Shown piece by piece: positions 9,301 to 17,603 of a DNA stretch of 64,000 bases (within the stretch, counting starts at the first letter, position 1; every line of letters begins with the position of its first letter). The notes under the pieces were generated by a model, which made no database searches, had not been told where the DNA came from, and worked only from the letters and a program-made list of their open reading frames with translations. A program made the position numbers and the translations under genes. The stretch comes from JBCAXA01 sp039183535 (GTDB lineage Bacteria; Pseudomonadota; Gammaproteobacteria; Steroidobacterales; Woeseiaceae), in contig JBCDBO010000011.1 in the NCBI GenBank assembly GCA_039183535.1, positions 4,166 through 68,165 of the forward strand, in the 5' to 3' direction.

Positions 9301-9869
9301 AAATCATCGCGCGCCGTTCCATTACCGTTGTTGGCGCTGAAGCGACGCTGGATGCTGCCGCTGCTGCCGAAGTCGGGTCGCAGATTGCGGTTCGATGGAC
9401 CGGGCCGGGCAATAAGAACGACTTCATAAGTTTGGCCCGCGCGGATGAACCGGGTGGACGATATGAGAGTTGGGTGAGCGTGGGTGCGGCTGGCGCAGCG
9501 GTATCGCTGACAGCCCCGAGTGCTCCCGGTGAATATGAAGTCCGCTACGTGCTTTATGAAGACCGCCAAATCATCGCTCGCCGTCCCGTTACGGTTGTTG
9601 GCACTGCAGCGACGCTGGATGCTCCCGCTGCTGCCGAAGCGGGGACGAAGATTGCGGTTCGATGGACCGGGCCGAGCAATAAAGGCGACTTCATTAGTTT
9701 CGCTCGCCCAGATCAGCCAGGCGGCCAATACGAAACCTGGAGCGACCTCAGTCGGGATGGTGCGCCAGTGTCCCTTAACGTTCCGACGACTCCCGGCGAG
9801 TATGAAATCCGCTACGTCTTGTTTCGCGATCGCGTAATCGTCGAGCGTCGGCAAATTAGCGTTCGCTAA
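6387..9869 (+). CDS. Large secreted protein with vWD domain, Gly/Pro hinge and three C-terminal repeats
   Basis: A 1160-residue exported protein. A signal peptide (MRLLRLLIALIVFPA, cleavage after VYAQ) is followed by beta-rich regions resembling CARDB-type modules (about 25-450), a Cys-rich stretch with eight Cys (about 470-530), and a flexible hinge of GGGPDGGG-type repeats (about 533-617). A von Willebrand type D domain begins CGWGDPHLISFDG near 625 and contains the usual FDFQGAGEYWLARTRD. Three repeats of about 85 residues follow (about 900-1160) with the pattern RWTGP, DFISLARA, PGGRYESW, APGEYEVRYV, which I know from the C termini of many proteobacterial von Willebrand proteins. The start has GCGGAGT upstream. 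It is probably a surface or matrix protein; partner unknown. Confidence 0.82.
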   Translation: MRLLRLLIALIVFPADVYAQTAAITNIAVIDGKVLPGQTITVEYTVTFDRVVEYGKTEMDSVQFADGAGSVWYKVDANSQDTAGPYNAVTAIIGPENQIRHRYQMYVSDLSFIDCGDDSRCLPFLVEVFVANAYGQHRVQIARKTERIPIYSPPISEDQLATRDVIDPGNSADIDPSATNPINLGPGDWGLEKVELIDAESDQVVSSLAAGQLFRFRVTLDAPLVKERFPAILYRFLRTERKHWTLLPINAQNASSAGGGLSHVGELRIEDAVNNERWEMEFKLIPDLQSRDVQISDSAVFEDGNVQNNQITLSIPIEPPLDLRVDSVQPVGNVHAGQYSPGDTVSLRVHLNKSGAGEVPSDLGVTLVTGYAQQPTYTLPVPAFSDPGGGVSFTFDDVRIPEEDFRFAFSTDENGSVWNLLAFLHVGGGGATRDADPSNDRLKFSIPIRTTQEQPAAPSDPTVSLCRARCYERCEGIGYRAGSVLGSACSRWPALAVCASQRNATLGQVQYCKRAACSTSEAMQTCEPTGLTLGSGAGSGGGDSGNGGAGGGGSDGGGGPDGGGPDGGGPGGGGPDGGGGSDGGGPDGGGPDGGGPNGGGPHGGGPDGGGGSGGGVIPPRCYWHACGWGDPHLISFDGVKFDFQGAGEYWLARTRDGEYGVQARMEASGSSVSVVSALAIKSGNNRIMIRNHKPNPISIDGEPLSIEPGLYNAFSDERGLYIVRRSLRDYTIVLPNDLKVRVTTGYAAMSFDISAPDIVSMGLDGLLGSADNDPANDAILANGAVLSGALSSLAREDLYDRLGNSWRVTGADSVFDYDEGKSADDYNVLSFPERVLSTTDLEADVRQRAEKLCREPGVVVAGLLNDCIYDVGFSGDERFADDYVNAATSISLPALGNEARLTAPQTVQIGSQVRVGWVGPANNGDFISLARANEPGGRYESWAGAAGAAVSLTAPSAPGEYEVRYVRYENREIIARRSITVVGAEATLDAAAAAEVGSQIAVRWTGPGNKNDFISLARADEPGGRYESWVSVGAAGAAVSLTAPSAPGEYEVRYVLYEDRQIIARRPVTVVGTAATLDAPAAAEAGTKIAVRWTGPSNKGDFISFARPDQPGGQYETWSDLSRDGAPVSLNVPTTPGEYEIRYVLFRDRVIVERRQISVR
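7983..8235 (+). repeat. In-gene GC-rich tandem repeat encoding a GGGPDGGG hinge
   Basis: Degenerate tandem units of 9 to 12 bases built on GGC GGT GGC CCC GAT encode a Gly/Pro/Asp hinge just before the vWD domain. All six frames are open over much of the stretch, which yields several spurious overlapping ORFs. The near-identical units make slippage and length variation between strains likely (inference). Confidence 0.85.
9085..9866 (+). repeat. Three tandem coding repeats at the end of the vWD protein
   Basis: Three units of about 85 codons (about 9085-9330, 9346-9600 and 9610-9866). Units 1 and 2 are nearly identical over long blocks at DNA level (for example the segment encoding GAAVSLTAPSAPGEYEVRYV), while unit 3 is more diverged. 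The pattern points to recent duplication of one module. Confidence 0.8.
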
Positions 9870-10003
9870 TTCACCGTCAAGATTCTACTGCGCGAATTTC
9901 ACCGCTTGTGATAAGTCGCGGCTCGCTGGGTGAGCGCGCCTTAGTCGGTAAGCTGTCTATACGCCGGTGAGTCCGGCCTTGTTCAGTCGGACTTTGGCAA
10001 CGC

Positions 10004-10035
10004 AAAAAAAGCCCGCACGGTGGCGGGCTTTTTCA
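10004..10035. terminator. Bidirectional intrinsic terminator between vWD gene and tRNA-Asn
   Basis: A perfect stem AAAGCCCGC / GCGGGCTTT with a six-base loop, flanked by an A run on the left and a T run on the right. It can end both the plus-strand vWD transcript and the minus-strand tRNA-Asn transcript. Confidence 0.88.
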
Positions 10036-10040
10036 AGAAT

Positions 10041-10116
10041 TGGCTCCTCGGGCCGGACTCGAACCAGCGACCAATTGATTAACAGTCAACCGCTCTACCA
10101 ACTGAGCTACCGAGGA
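10041..10116 (-). tRNA. tRNA-Asn (anticodon GTT)
   Basis: A 76-nt cloverleaf on the minus strand including an encoded CCA. The acceptor stem TCCTCGG pairs with CCGAGGA, the D loop contains AGCTCAGTTGGTAGA, the anticodon loop contains GTT, and the T arm has GGTTCGAGTCC. A terminator follows directly. Confidence 0.96.
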
Positions 10117-10186
10117 ATGATGGGGCGCATACGCCACCAAGCGCGAAATTCTGACCAAGCCCCGTAACCAAGTCAAGGACGCGGCG

Positions 10187-11377
10187 CTAGCTAAACGAGG
10201 CGGAAAACTCACCAATGCGCGCCATGGCGTCTCTAAAAACGGCATCCTCGCAGGCGTACGACAAGCGGATAAAGCCTGGCGCACCAAACGCCGTTCCCGG
10301 CACACAGGCGACGCCCGTTGACTCAAGGATTGCTTTGCAAAGCGCAATATCATCAACGCTGCCGGCTTTCTCGATCAGCCGGTGACTGTCCACCATCAAG
10401 TAAAACGCACCTGCCACGGGCTCACAGCGCATGCCGTCGATGGCATTGACTGCTTCCAGCGCTACGACCGAGCGACGCTGGTAGGTATCGGCCATTGCTT
10501 TTACGGCATCCAGGCTGCCGTTAAGTGCGGTAACGGCGGCATATTGGGCGATTGAGCTGGCATTGGTCGTCTGCTGCCCTTGCAGCTTGCGGATTTCACG
10601 CATCAACCAGCTAGGTCCGCCGGCATACCCCAGTCGCCAGCCCGTCATCGCATAACACTTCGACATACCGTTCACGACCAACGTTCGGTCCGCGAGTGCC
10701 GGTCGAATAGCGGCGATTGACAGCGATGACTCCTCACCCCAACACAGATGTTCGTAAATCTCGTCGCTGACGATCGTCACCTGCGGGTGGGCTTCGAGGA
10801 CCTCGCCGAGTGCATTGAGTTCGGTTCGGCTGTAAACGTTGCCGCACGGGTTACCGGGGCTGTTTAAGTAAATAAGGCGCGTACGTTCGTCGATCGCAGC
10901 GGCTAAATCAGCGGGTCGTAATTTGAACTGCTTGTCACTGCGTGTCGCTACGACCCGCGGCTCGGCATCGGCGAGCTTGACAATATCGAGATAACTCACC
11001 CAAAACGGCGCGACAACGATGGCATTGTCGCCAGGGTCCAACACAGCAAGCGCTGCGTTGTAGATCAGTTGTTTGCCACCGTTCGCGACGACAACGTCGG
11101 CTGGATCAAACTCCAACGAGTTTTCGCGGCGGAATTTTTCGGCGATCGCCTCACGCAACTCTGGAATGCCAGCGAGTTGCGTGTAGTGGGTCTTCCCCGC
11201 ACGGATCGCAGCGATTCCAGCCTCACAAATGTGCGCGGGCGTATCGAAATCCGGTTCGCCAGCGGCCAGGCTGATCACGTCCTCGCCGACGGCTTTGCGC
11301 GACAGCGCCAGCGCGTTGATTTCGACTGTCGCCGAGGCTTGAATACTGCGAACGCGTTTTGAAACGGTGTTTGTCAT
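10187..11377 (-). CDS. Class I PLP aminotransferase, aspartate aminotransferase Ib type
   Basis: A 396-residue cytosolic fold-type I aminotransferase. Visible motifs are AAGEPDFDTP near residue 37, NSPGNPCG near 173, SDEIYEHL near 204, and VNGMSKCYAMTGWRLGY near 236-252, whose Lys binds PLP and whose MTGWR is typical of the Ib group (AspC/AatA of Thermus and Rhizobium type). Length is normal. The likely reaction is aspartate plus 2-oxoglutarate; prephenate or other amino donors are possible in this group. It stands alone, transcribed towards tRNA-Asn and divergent from the kinase gene at 11518. Confidence 0.9.
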   Translation of the reverse strand: MTNTVSKRVRSIQASATVEINALALSRKAVGEDVISLAAGEPDFDTPAHICEAGIAAIRAGKTHYTQLAGIPELREAIAEKFRRENSLEFDPADVVVANGGKQLIYNAALAVLDPGDNAIVVAPFWVSYLDIVKLADAEPRVVATRSDKQFKLRPADLAAAIDERTRLIYLNSPGNPCGNVYSRTELNALGEVLEAHPQVTIVSDEIYEHLCWGEESSLSIAAIRPALADRTLVVNGMSKCYAMTGWRLGYAGGPSWLMREIRKLQGQQTTNASSIAQYAAVTALNGSLDAVKAMADTYQRRSVVALEAVNAIDGMRCEPVAGAFYLMVDSHRLIEKAGSVDDIALCKAILESTGVACVPGTAFGAPGFIRLSYACEDAVFRDAMARIGEFSASFS

Positions 11378-11517
11378 CGCTGCTTCCTATCGCTCTTCAC
11401 GAATGCTACGCGATGCAAGCGAAAGCTTCGACGAACATTTTGATTTGCGGGTCTGGCTGTGGTCGCTAAGCTAGTCACAAGCATTCGGCGTTACTTGGCG
11501 CCAAAAAGGAGAGAATC

Positions 11518-13821
11518 GTGCCGAACTGGGATCTGGTTACTCGCGAGGCCATACGCCGACTGTCCGGAACCCAGGATGCAGAAACAGATGTCGCGGGGAT
11601 GGCTAACGATGATGTGCAGGCCATCGACCGTCTGACGCGCGAGTTCATGGCGACCTCTATGTCCGGTAGCGCGGAACCGGAACGGACTATCGATGATGGC
11701 GCGACGGTTGGTCCATGGCGCATTGTCGGCTTGCTTGGCCGTGGCGGCATGGGCGAGGTCTACCGCGCCGAGCGTGCCGATGGCAGCTACACGCAAACCG
11801 TTGCCATCAAGATCATGCGGGGGGCAGATGCGCAGCGAACGGCGCGATTTGAGCTTGAACGACAGCGCCTGGCCGCACTCGAGCATGCCGGTATCGCAAG
11901 AATCATCGACGGTGGGGTCATTGGCGACGGTCGTCCTTACATGGCGATTGAGTTCGTCGATGGCGAGGCGATCGATCAGTTTGTCGATTCGCAAAAACCG
12001 TCACTCACGCGGCGTTTGCAGCTCTTTCTCGAACTCTGCGGCGCTGTCGGTTACGCGCATGGGCAGTTGGTTCTGCACCGCGACATAAAAGCGGCCAATG
12101 TACTGGTCGATTCCGCTGGGCGGGTTCGGTTAATCGACTTTGGTATCGCCAGCGATCTCACAGTCGATACGGTCGATGACGGGCCGCTGACACTGGCGTA
12201 CGCGGCGCCCGAGCAACTGGCCGGCGAGCCACTGTCTGTCGCGACGGATGTATTTGCGCTTGGCGTGCTGCTCCATCGACTCATAAGCGGTGAGTTGCCG
12301 CCGCGGCTGCCCGACGGCGCGATGGCGAGCAACGCGGTCACTAACCCCGATTTGGCGGCAATTGTCCGGCGCTGTATGGCCGCCGAGCCGTCGGCACGCT
12401 ATAGCTCGGTCGAATTACTCGCTGCGGACGTGCGCGCCTGGTTGCGTCACATGCCGGTCGTGGCCCGTAACGGAGGCGCGATGTACCGGCTCGGGCGATT
12501 CGCTCGGCGCTATCCAATCGCGATGGGCCTAAGTGCGGCGTTGGCCGTATCGATGGCTATCGGCCTTGCGAGTTCGGTGATGCTGACGCAAAGGGCCCAA
12601 GCTGAAGCGGCGCGGGCAACGGCGAGTCTTGCCGAGGCCGAGTACTACCTCGACCGTTCCGAGTTTTTCTTTCTGACTAACAATGCTTACGCCGACGCGT
12701 TGCAACGAATGTTCGGAAACGATGCGGACATCGAGCGGCTGACAGCACTGTTAACCACGCGCTGGGAAGAGGCATTCGACAATCGCGACGACAATCCCGA
12801 TGAAGCAGCACTGTTGAGTTATGCCATCGGCCGCCACTTTTTGTTTCGTAACGACTACCCGACGGCAGGCCGGATTCTGGGCGCGTGGATCGATGCCGAT
12901 ATCGGCAGTGAATTAGCGCAGCATCACGGGCGCAGACTGTTAGCGATTACGTATCAGCAAACGGGAAGGGCCGAAGATGCCGTTGATATCTTGCGAGCGG
13001 TGGAGTCGGTCGACGCCGCGAGCTACGAAGCGGGAACGCCTGATCACATAGCCACGGCGAGCCAAATTGCGATGATAAGTCGGGCGCCGACGGACGTAGA
13101 GCGTGCCGTCACGCTGTTGAACGTCGGTATCGATACGGGCCACGGCCCCCAGGTCGACGCGTTTTTTCTAGCCAGCCTCGCGTTGATGCAGCAATACCAA
13201 GGCGATTTCGAGGCGGCGTATAAATCGGTCGTTGAGGCGGTCGACGTTATCGAGCGTTCACCGGCGATGGACGTATCCGGTAATGACACCGGCCGCATAA
13301 ATCTCGCCGAGTTCGCCTACTTTCTAGAGCGCGATTTGGTGCGGGCCGAGGCGTTGGCGAAAGCGGTTGTAGAGAACGGCCAGGAGGCGCGCGGTGCCAA
13401 TCGGGAAACGGGTAGGGCGCTCATGCTGCAGGCAGCCTTTGCTGCCGACAGTGGTGACCTTAATCGAGCGTTGACGCTGGCCGACGAGGGCGTTGAGCTC
13501 ATACAGCGATTCTCGGGGCCGACGTCAACAGCGTCGATCAACGCGCAAACACAGCTGGCCGAGTTATTAGCAACCGCTGAGCGCCACGCGGATGCGGCCG
13601 CGGTACTCGATGCTTTGGAGCTCGCGCTAAGCGAGAGTCAGCCGTCGGCTGACAACCGCTTGCGCGTCTGGTTCGCCAGACAAACCGTGGCGGCATTGGC
13701 GGACCCGAGCGTCGTCGCTCCGGAGCTAACGAGTGACCAGCAGCAGCGCGTAAGCCAGAGCATTCATCTGAGTTACCGTGATCGAAAACTACGCGAGCTT
13801 ATTGCGTCTCGTTCGGTGTGA
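11518..13821 (+). CDS. Membrane-anchored Ser/Thr protein kinase with TPR-like C-terminal region
   Basis: A 767-residue Hanks kinase. GRGGMGEVY at 74-82, VAIK with Lys98, HRDIKAANVL from 187 and DFG at 207-209 are all intact, so this is an RD kinase, unlike the paralogue at 493. A hydrophobic segment (about 332-354) separates the kinase from a helical, Ala/Glu-rich region with TPR-like pairs. The start is GTG at 11518 with AAAAAGGAGAG just upstream. Its 3' end overlaps by 23 bp the convergent ECF sigma factor gene. Both kinases have a short helical extension before the kinase domain, supporting common origin. Sigma-factor phosphorylation is the inferred role. Confidence 0.9.
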   Translation: MPNWDLVTREAIRRLSGTQDAETDVAGMANDDVQAIDRLTREFMATSMSGSAEPERTIDDGATVGPWRIVGLLGRGGMGEVYRAERADGSYTQTVAIKIMRGADAQRTARFELERQRLAALEHAGIARIIDGGVIGDGRPYMAIEFVDGEAIDQFVDSQKPSLTRRLQLFLELCGAVGYAHGQLVLHRDIKAANVLVDSAGRVRLIDFGIASDLTVDTVDDGPLTLAYAAPEQLAGEPLSVATDVFALGVLLHRLISGELPPRLPDGAMASNAVTNPDLAAIVRRCMAAEPSARYSSVELLAADVRAWLRHMPVVARNGGAMYRLGRFARRYPIAMGLSAALAVSMAIGLASSVMLTQRAQAEAARATASLAEAEYYLDRSEFFFLTNNAYADALQRMFGNDADIERLTALLTTRWEEAFDNRDDNPDEAALLSYAIGRHFLFRNDYPTAGRILGAWIDADIGSELAQHHGRRLLAITYQQTGRAEDAVDILRAVESVDAASYEAGTPDHIATASQIAMISRAPTDVERAVTLLNVGIDTGHGPQVDAFFLASLALMQQYQGDFEAAYKSVVEAVDVIERSPAMDVSGNDTGRINLAEFAYFLERDLVRAEALAKAVVENGQEARGANRETGRALMLQAAFAADSGDLNRALTLADEGVELIQRFSGPTSTASINAQTQLAELLATAERHADAAAVLDALELALSESQPSADNRLRVWFARQTVAALADPSVVAPELTSDQQQRVSQSIHLSYRDRKLRELIASRSV

Positions 13822-14386
13822 TTTGTTCGGCGAGCCACAATTTTGCGGCTTGCCATTCGCGTCTAACCGTTCGCGGCGAAATATCCAGGGCACGTGCGGT
13901 TTCGTCTTCCGTCATACCGCCGAAGTAGCGCGCGTCAACGACCCGTGCCCAGCGTGCGTTGCGCTGCTCCAACTGCGTTAGCAGATCGCCGATCGTTACG
14001 ACTTCTTCCGGCGTTTCCGCGGCACCGGGTAAGACGTTGTCCAACTCATTGATGTCCAAATCGACACTCGCACCGCCGCGCTTATCGGCCAATTTGTGTC
14101 GGGCGTGGCTTACGACAACGTGGCGAATCGCCAGCGCCGCGGTACGTAGGAAATGGGTGTCCGACTGCCACACCGGTGTACGCATCAGTTTCAGGTAAGC
14201 CTTGTGCAGCACGTCGTCGGTTTGCAGCGTGTCGCTCATACCGGCACGCCGGCGTCGTTTCCGCGCCATCTCCAGTAGCTCGGCATAGTGCGCGGCGACC
14301 AACTCGTCGACCAGATGGCGTTCGTCGTCAAGGTAGGCCAGAGCCTCGACAGACTCGTCATCCGGTTTGTCTAAAGACACATCCAT
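13799..14386 (-). CDS. ECF-type RNA polymerase sigma factor, convergent with its kinase
   Basis: A 195-residue Sigma70_ECF protein of the same type as the one at 3029. It shares LQTDDVLHKAYLKLMR, HARHKLADKRGG and a region 4 helix-turn-helix (YFGGMTEDETARALDISPRTVRREW). The start is the ATG at 14386. Unlike the first locus, sigma factor and kinase are convergent and overlap at their 3' ends by 23 bp, so one transcript cannot serve both. It is divergent from the RCC1/PKD lipoprotein gene at 14542, a plausible target (inference). Confidence 0.88.
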   Translation of the reverse strand: MDVSLDKPDDESVEALAYLDDERHLVDELVAAHYAELLEMARKRRRRAGMSDTLQTDDVLHKAYLKLMRTPVWQSDTHFLRTAALAIRHVVVSHARHKLADKRGGASVDLDINELDNVLPGAAETPEEVVTIGDLLTQLEQRNARWARVVDARYFGGMTEDETARALDISPRTVRREWQAAKLWLAEQITPNETQ

Positions 14387-14541
14387 ACCGAGATCGTAGC
14401 CAATCGCTCGCGTCGATTCAGCGACGCCTTGCGCATGTGGCGTTTTTTTTGGCCGGTTTCGGCCGTGCTTCGCGTTGAGGAGGGTGTCAACGGCGTATTT
14501 GTCGCTGGTTTGACGGATCGGCGCAGCACGGGAAACAAATA

Positions 14542-17427
14542 ATGAGCGTAAAAAACCCAGACATACCGCAACTCGACTGGGAAGTGGCTAAGCTTCGAAC
14601 CGCACAATCGGTCGGTCGGCTTGGCTTGACCAGGCGGCGAGCCTTCTGGCGGCGCCTCGTACCGCTCATGCTAATGACACAGGTTTTGACCGGCTGCGAG
14701 GCCCTCTTCGACCTGTTTTTTCCGATTGTCCGTACCGGCACGCTAGACACGGCCATCGTCGAAAGTGTCGAGTTTTATCGTTCGCCACCGTTGGTAACTA
14801 CCAGGCGGGGCGGCGCTTTGCCCCTAGAGTACGCTGAACCGCCAGTTCGCGCGATTGCATTGCGCCCTGGGGAATCGGTCGATCTGGACGTGGCGATCTC
14901 GCTGCGCTTCGACGGCGATGTTCCGTCGGTCCAGGTGACACTGGATTTCGATCCATCCGTCCTTGAAGCTCGCGGCGTCACCATTGAATTTTTGGAGCCT
15001 GTGCAGCGATTCGACGACAACCCGGTTGTCCGGCCAATCGATTGGCGGGCAAGGTTGCGCTTCACAGCGGCGAATGAAACGACTCTTGCCGTGGAACAAT
15101 TGTTCATGCAAGCCACAGCACGTCGCTTCGGCGAACCGCAGTCGTTCGAAACACTCGGCACAGATCCGGAACCGATCGTAGCGGGGATCTTCTCTTCTCG
15201 GGCCGCAACTCTGACCGTGGCGCGGGAGAGAGAGTCGGCGCTGCCTTCTTTTGCAACGCCAGCGCGGATCAGTGCTGGCGAGAAGCATTCTCTTGCCGCC
15301 GCGTCGGACGGCAGTGTCTGGGCTTGGGGCAACAACGATTTCGGTCAGATCGATCTGGCGCTCGAGCTGCCGGCGGACAGGCCGCAGCGCGTTCCGGTGC
15401 CCGGCGTTATTCGCGAGGTTGCCGCTGGTCAGTTCCACTCGCTGGCGCTGACGGACAGCGGCCAAGTCTTCGGCTGGGGGCTTGGCCGTTTTGGCGCGCT
15501 GGGTCCCAACCGGCTGTCGCGGGCGATCGAACCGGTACCCGGTGTCGGTGACGTTATCCGAATCTACGCGGGCCCCAATACGTCCTACGCAATTACTGCC
15601 GCATCGGAACTCTTTGTATGGGGCGATAACCGTGAGGGTCTCTTGGGCCTTGCGAATCGCGAGATCATCCAAACACCTACTCGCGTGCCGATCGGCGATG
15701 TTGTGAAGCTCGCAATTGGGCGCGAACATGTTTTGGCGCTAAGCGGCAGCGGCGCTGTCTATGGGTGGGGTCAAGCGCAGTTCAGACGATTGGGCAGCGG
15801 TAGAGACGTTCCCGACCGCGAAATTCGGCTGCCGGAATTGGCCCAGTTCGACTCGTTTGTCGATATTGCTGCCGCGCGTGATTTGTCCTTCATGGTGAAC
15901 GGCAACGGCCGAGTTTTCTATTACGGCCGCAACACAAACCTTATGTTTGAAGACCCATCAACACCCGTTCGGGATAGCAACGTCATTCCAGACTTGTTCG
16001 GGGTCGAGAGAATCATTGGCAGCCCGTACTCGGAGGCTGCCATTGTTGTCCGCCGCAATGCGGACGGCAGTATCGACTACCGTGTTGCTGGTAGTAACGC
16101 CGACGGCCTACTGACATTGACCGATGTCGACTACGTCAATGTCGCGGATGTCCCCAATTTCACGACGGATCCACTGGCGTTCGCTATTGGTGAGTCGCAT
16201 GCGCTTTACCTGCAGCGCAACGGCACCTGCGGCGCCGTGTGGGGGTGGGGCGCCACTGCTGACGGCCGGCTCGGCCGTTCCGGTGAGGAGGCGTCGAGTC
16301 GGCCGCTGCCGCAGCCGGTTCCGGGACTAGGCGCAGAAAGCTGTGCCGTGCTGACGCTTAGCACCGACAACGGCGGCCGCATCGTTAGTACCCCGACCGG
16401 CATTGATTGTGGCGATGACTGCGAACTGGTCATCACTCCGGCGGACAACGTGGTGCTGGAAGCACCGACGCAAGCGCCGACCTTTGTCGGTTTCGGCGGC
16501 GCTTGTGCGAATGCCGATGGCAGCCTCAATACAGCGAACCCGCTGTCCATCGCGGTCAGCGATCATGCGTTTTGCACGGCCACTTTCACACCGGCGTCCG
16601 GCAACCTACCGCCGATCGCAAGGTTCAGTGCGGGGCCGGCGTCCGCACTGGTCGTCGGCGGTCAGGTGGGCTTTGACGCGAGTCAGAGTTCAGACCCCGA
16701 CGGCACGGTCGTTGCGTGGGCTTGGGACTTTGACGACGACGGTACGGTCGATCGCACGACCGAAGTGACCAGTCGAACGGTTTTTACCGCTGGTCCGTAT
16801 CCGGTTCGGTTGACGGTAACCGACGACGACGGCGCGACGGCCACAACCGTACAACAGATCATGATCGCCGCGACCAACGACACACCACCTACGGCGCAAT
16901 TCAGTGTCAGTCCGATGTCGCCCGTAAACGTTGGTACCCAGTTAACGCTCGATGGCAGTGCCAGTTTTGACGACGCGGGTATCACCGCCTGGGACTGGGA
17001 CTTCGAAAGTGACGGAACCTTTGATGCGGCGGGCGAAATCGTCAGCTTCACGCCCCTGGTGGCCGGCTCGCAAACCATCCGGCTGCGTGTCACCGATACG
17101 GCCGGGCAAACCGATAGCGCCACGAGGCAGATCACGGTCGCCGACGTCACCACGTTCTTTGCGCTGCGGGTTGTGCTGACCGGGCCCGGAACGGTTACCG
17201 TGACGCCGCCGGGCGTTGTGTTGCCGAACACGATCGATTGCGACGGCAATGAGTGTTTCGTCTTCAATTTGCCTGCCGGCACCGTCGTTACCGCTGAAGC
17301 TAACGCACAAACGCCGGCGGTTTTCGCCGGTTGGTCGGCGGCCGATTGCGACAGCGTCGATACCGACTCAAACACCTGCACGGTAACGATGACGAGCGAT
17401 CGTTCGGTTAACGCGCTGTTCCAGTAG
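14542..17427 (+). CDS. Large lipoprotein with RCC1 repeats, PKD domains and Cys-containing bacterial repeats
   Basis: A 961-residue predicted surface lipoprotein. The long N terminus carries a hydrophobic run ending in lipobox LTGC (about residue 52), so the signal has an unusually long n-region unless an internal Met is used. A cohesin-like beta region (about 90-200) is followed by at least six RCC1 blades (WAWGNNDFGQ, VFGWGLGRFGALG, LFVWGDNREGLLG, VYGWGQAQFRRLG, VFYYGRNT, VWGWGATADGRLG; about 230-590). Then come an InlB-B-like repeat with paired Cys, two PKD domains (WAWDFDDDGTVD and WDWDFESDGTFD; about 690-870) and a second Cys-containing repeat. Such a mix suits an extracellular binding protein; ligand unknown. 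It is divergent from the ECF sigma gene. Confidence 0.82.
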   Translation: MSVKNPDIPQLDWEVAKLRTAQSVGRLGLTRRRAFWRRLVPLMLMTQVLTGCEALFDLFFPIVRTGTLDTAIVESVEFYRSPPLVTTRRGGALPLEYAEPPVRAIALRPGESVDLDVAISLRFDGDVPSVQVTLDFDPSVLEARGVTIEFLEPVQRFDDNPVVRPIDWRARLRFTAANETTLAVEQLFMQATARRFGEPQSFETLGTDPEPIVAGIFSSRAATLTVARERESALPSFATPARISAGEKHSLAAASDGSVWAWGNNDFGQIDLALELPADRPQRVPVPGVIREVAAGQFHSLALTDSGQVFGWGLGRFGALGPNRLSRAIEPVPGVGDVIRIYAGPNTSYAITAASELFVWGDNREGLLGLANREIIQTPTRVPIGDVVKLAIGREHVLALSGSGAVYGWGQAQFRRLGSGRDVPDREIRLPELAQFDSFVDIAAARDLSFMVNGNGRVFYYGRNTNLMFEDPSTPVRDSNVIPDLFGVERIIGSPYSEAAIVVRRNADGSIDYRVAGSNADGLLTLTDVDYVNVADVPNFTTDPLAFAIGESHALYLQRNGTCGAVWGWGATADGRLGRSGEEASSRPLPQPVPGLGAESCAVLTLSTDNGGRIVSTPTGIDCGDDCELVITPADNVVLEAPTQAPTFVGFGGACANADGSLNTANPLSIAVSDHAFCTATFTPASGNLPPIARFSAGPASALVVGGQVGFDASQSSDPDGTVVAWAWDFDDDGTVDRTTEVTSRTVFTAGPYPVRLTVTDDDGATATTVQQIMIAATNDTPPTAQFSVSPMSPVNVGTQLTLDGSASFDDAGITAWDWDFESDGTFDAAGEIVSFTPLVAGSQTIRLRVTDTAGQTDSATRQITVADVTTFFALRVVLTGPGTVTVTPPGVVLPNTIDCDGNECFVFNLPAGTVVTAEANAQTPAVFAGWSAADCDSVDTDSNTCTVTMTSDRSVNALFQ

Positions 17428-17563
17428 CTTTCGCGAGGAGCGTGCCGACTTCCGTCGCGGCAAGGCCGGAATGGGCCGGTGGGGTTGGAGCCAGGTGTTG
17501 CAACCCTGTCCAACCGATGCGGCGTGCGGATTGCGCGCCACGCTGCCCGTTTGTCGAGCCGTG

Positions 17564-17579
17564 CTGGTAAGCTGGACAG
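17564..17579 (+). promoter_or_regulatory. Possible LexA (SOS) box before uvrB
   Basis: CTG, ten bases, CAG lies 24 bp before the uvrB ATG, which fits the core of a proteobacterial LexA box. The centre is less AT-rich than in Escherichia coli sites and the left half is CTGG rather than CTGT. uvrB is an SOS gene in E. coli, so the position makes sense, but a chance match is possible. Confidence 0.3.
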
Positions 17580-17603
17580 CCGTATTTCGATGCCGCGACC
17601 GTC

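Noticed and set aside
9060..9854. 264-codon minus-strand ORF opposite the three C-terminal repeats
   Set aside because: The coding strand has clear repeated domains; the opposite frame is a shadow, with no start context or family.
14824..15729. 301-codon minus-strand ORF opposite the RCC1 gene
   Set aside because: Shadow of a well-supported coding frame with RCC1 blades.
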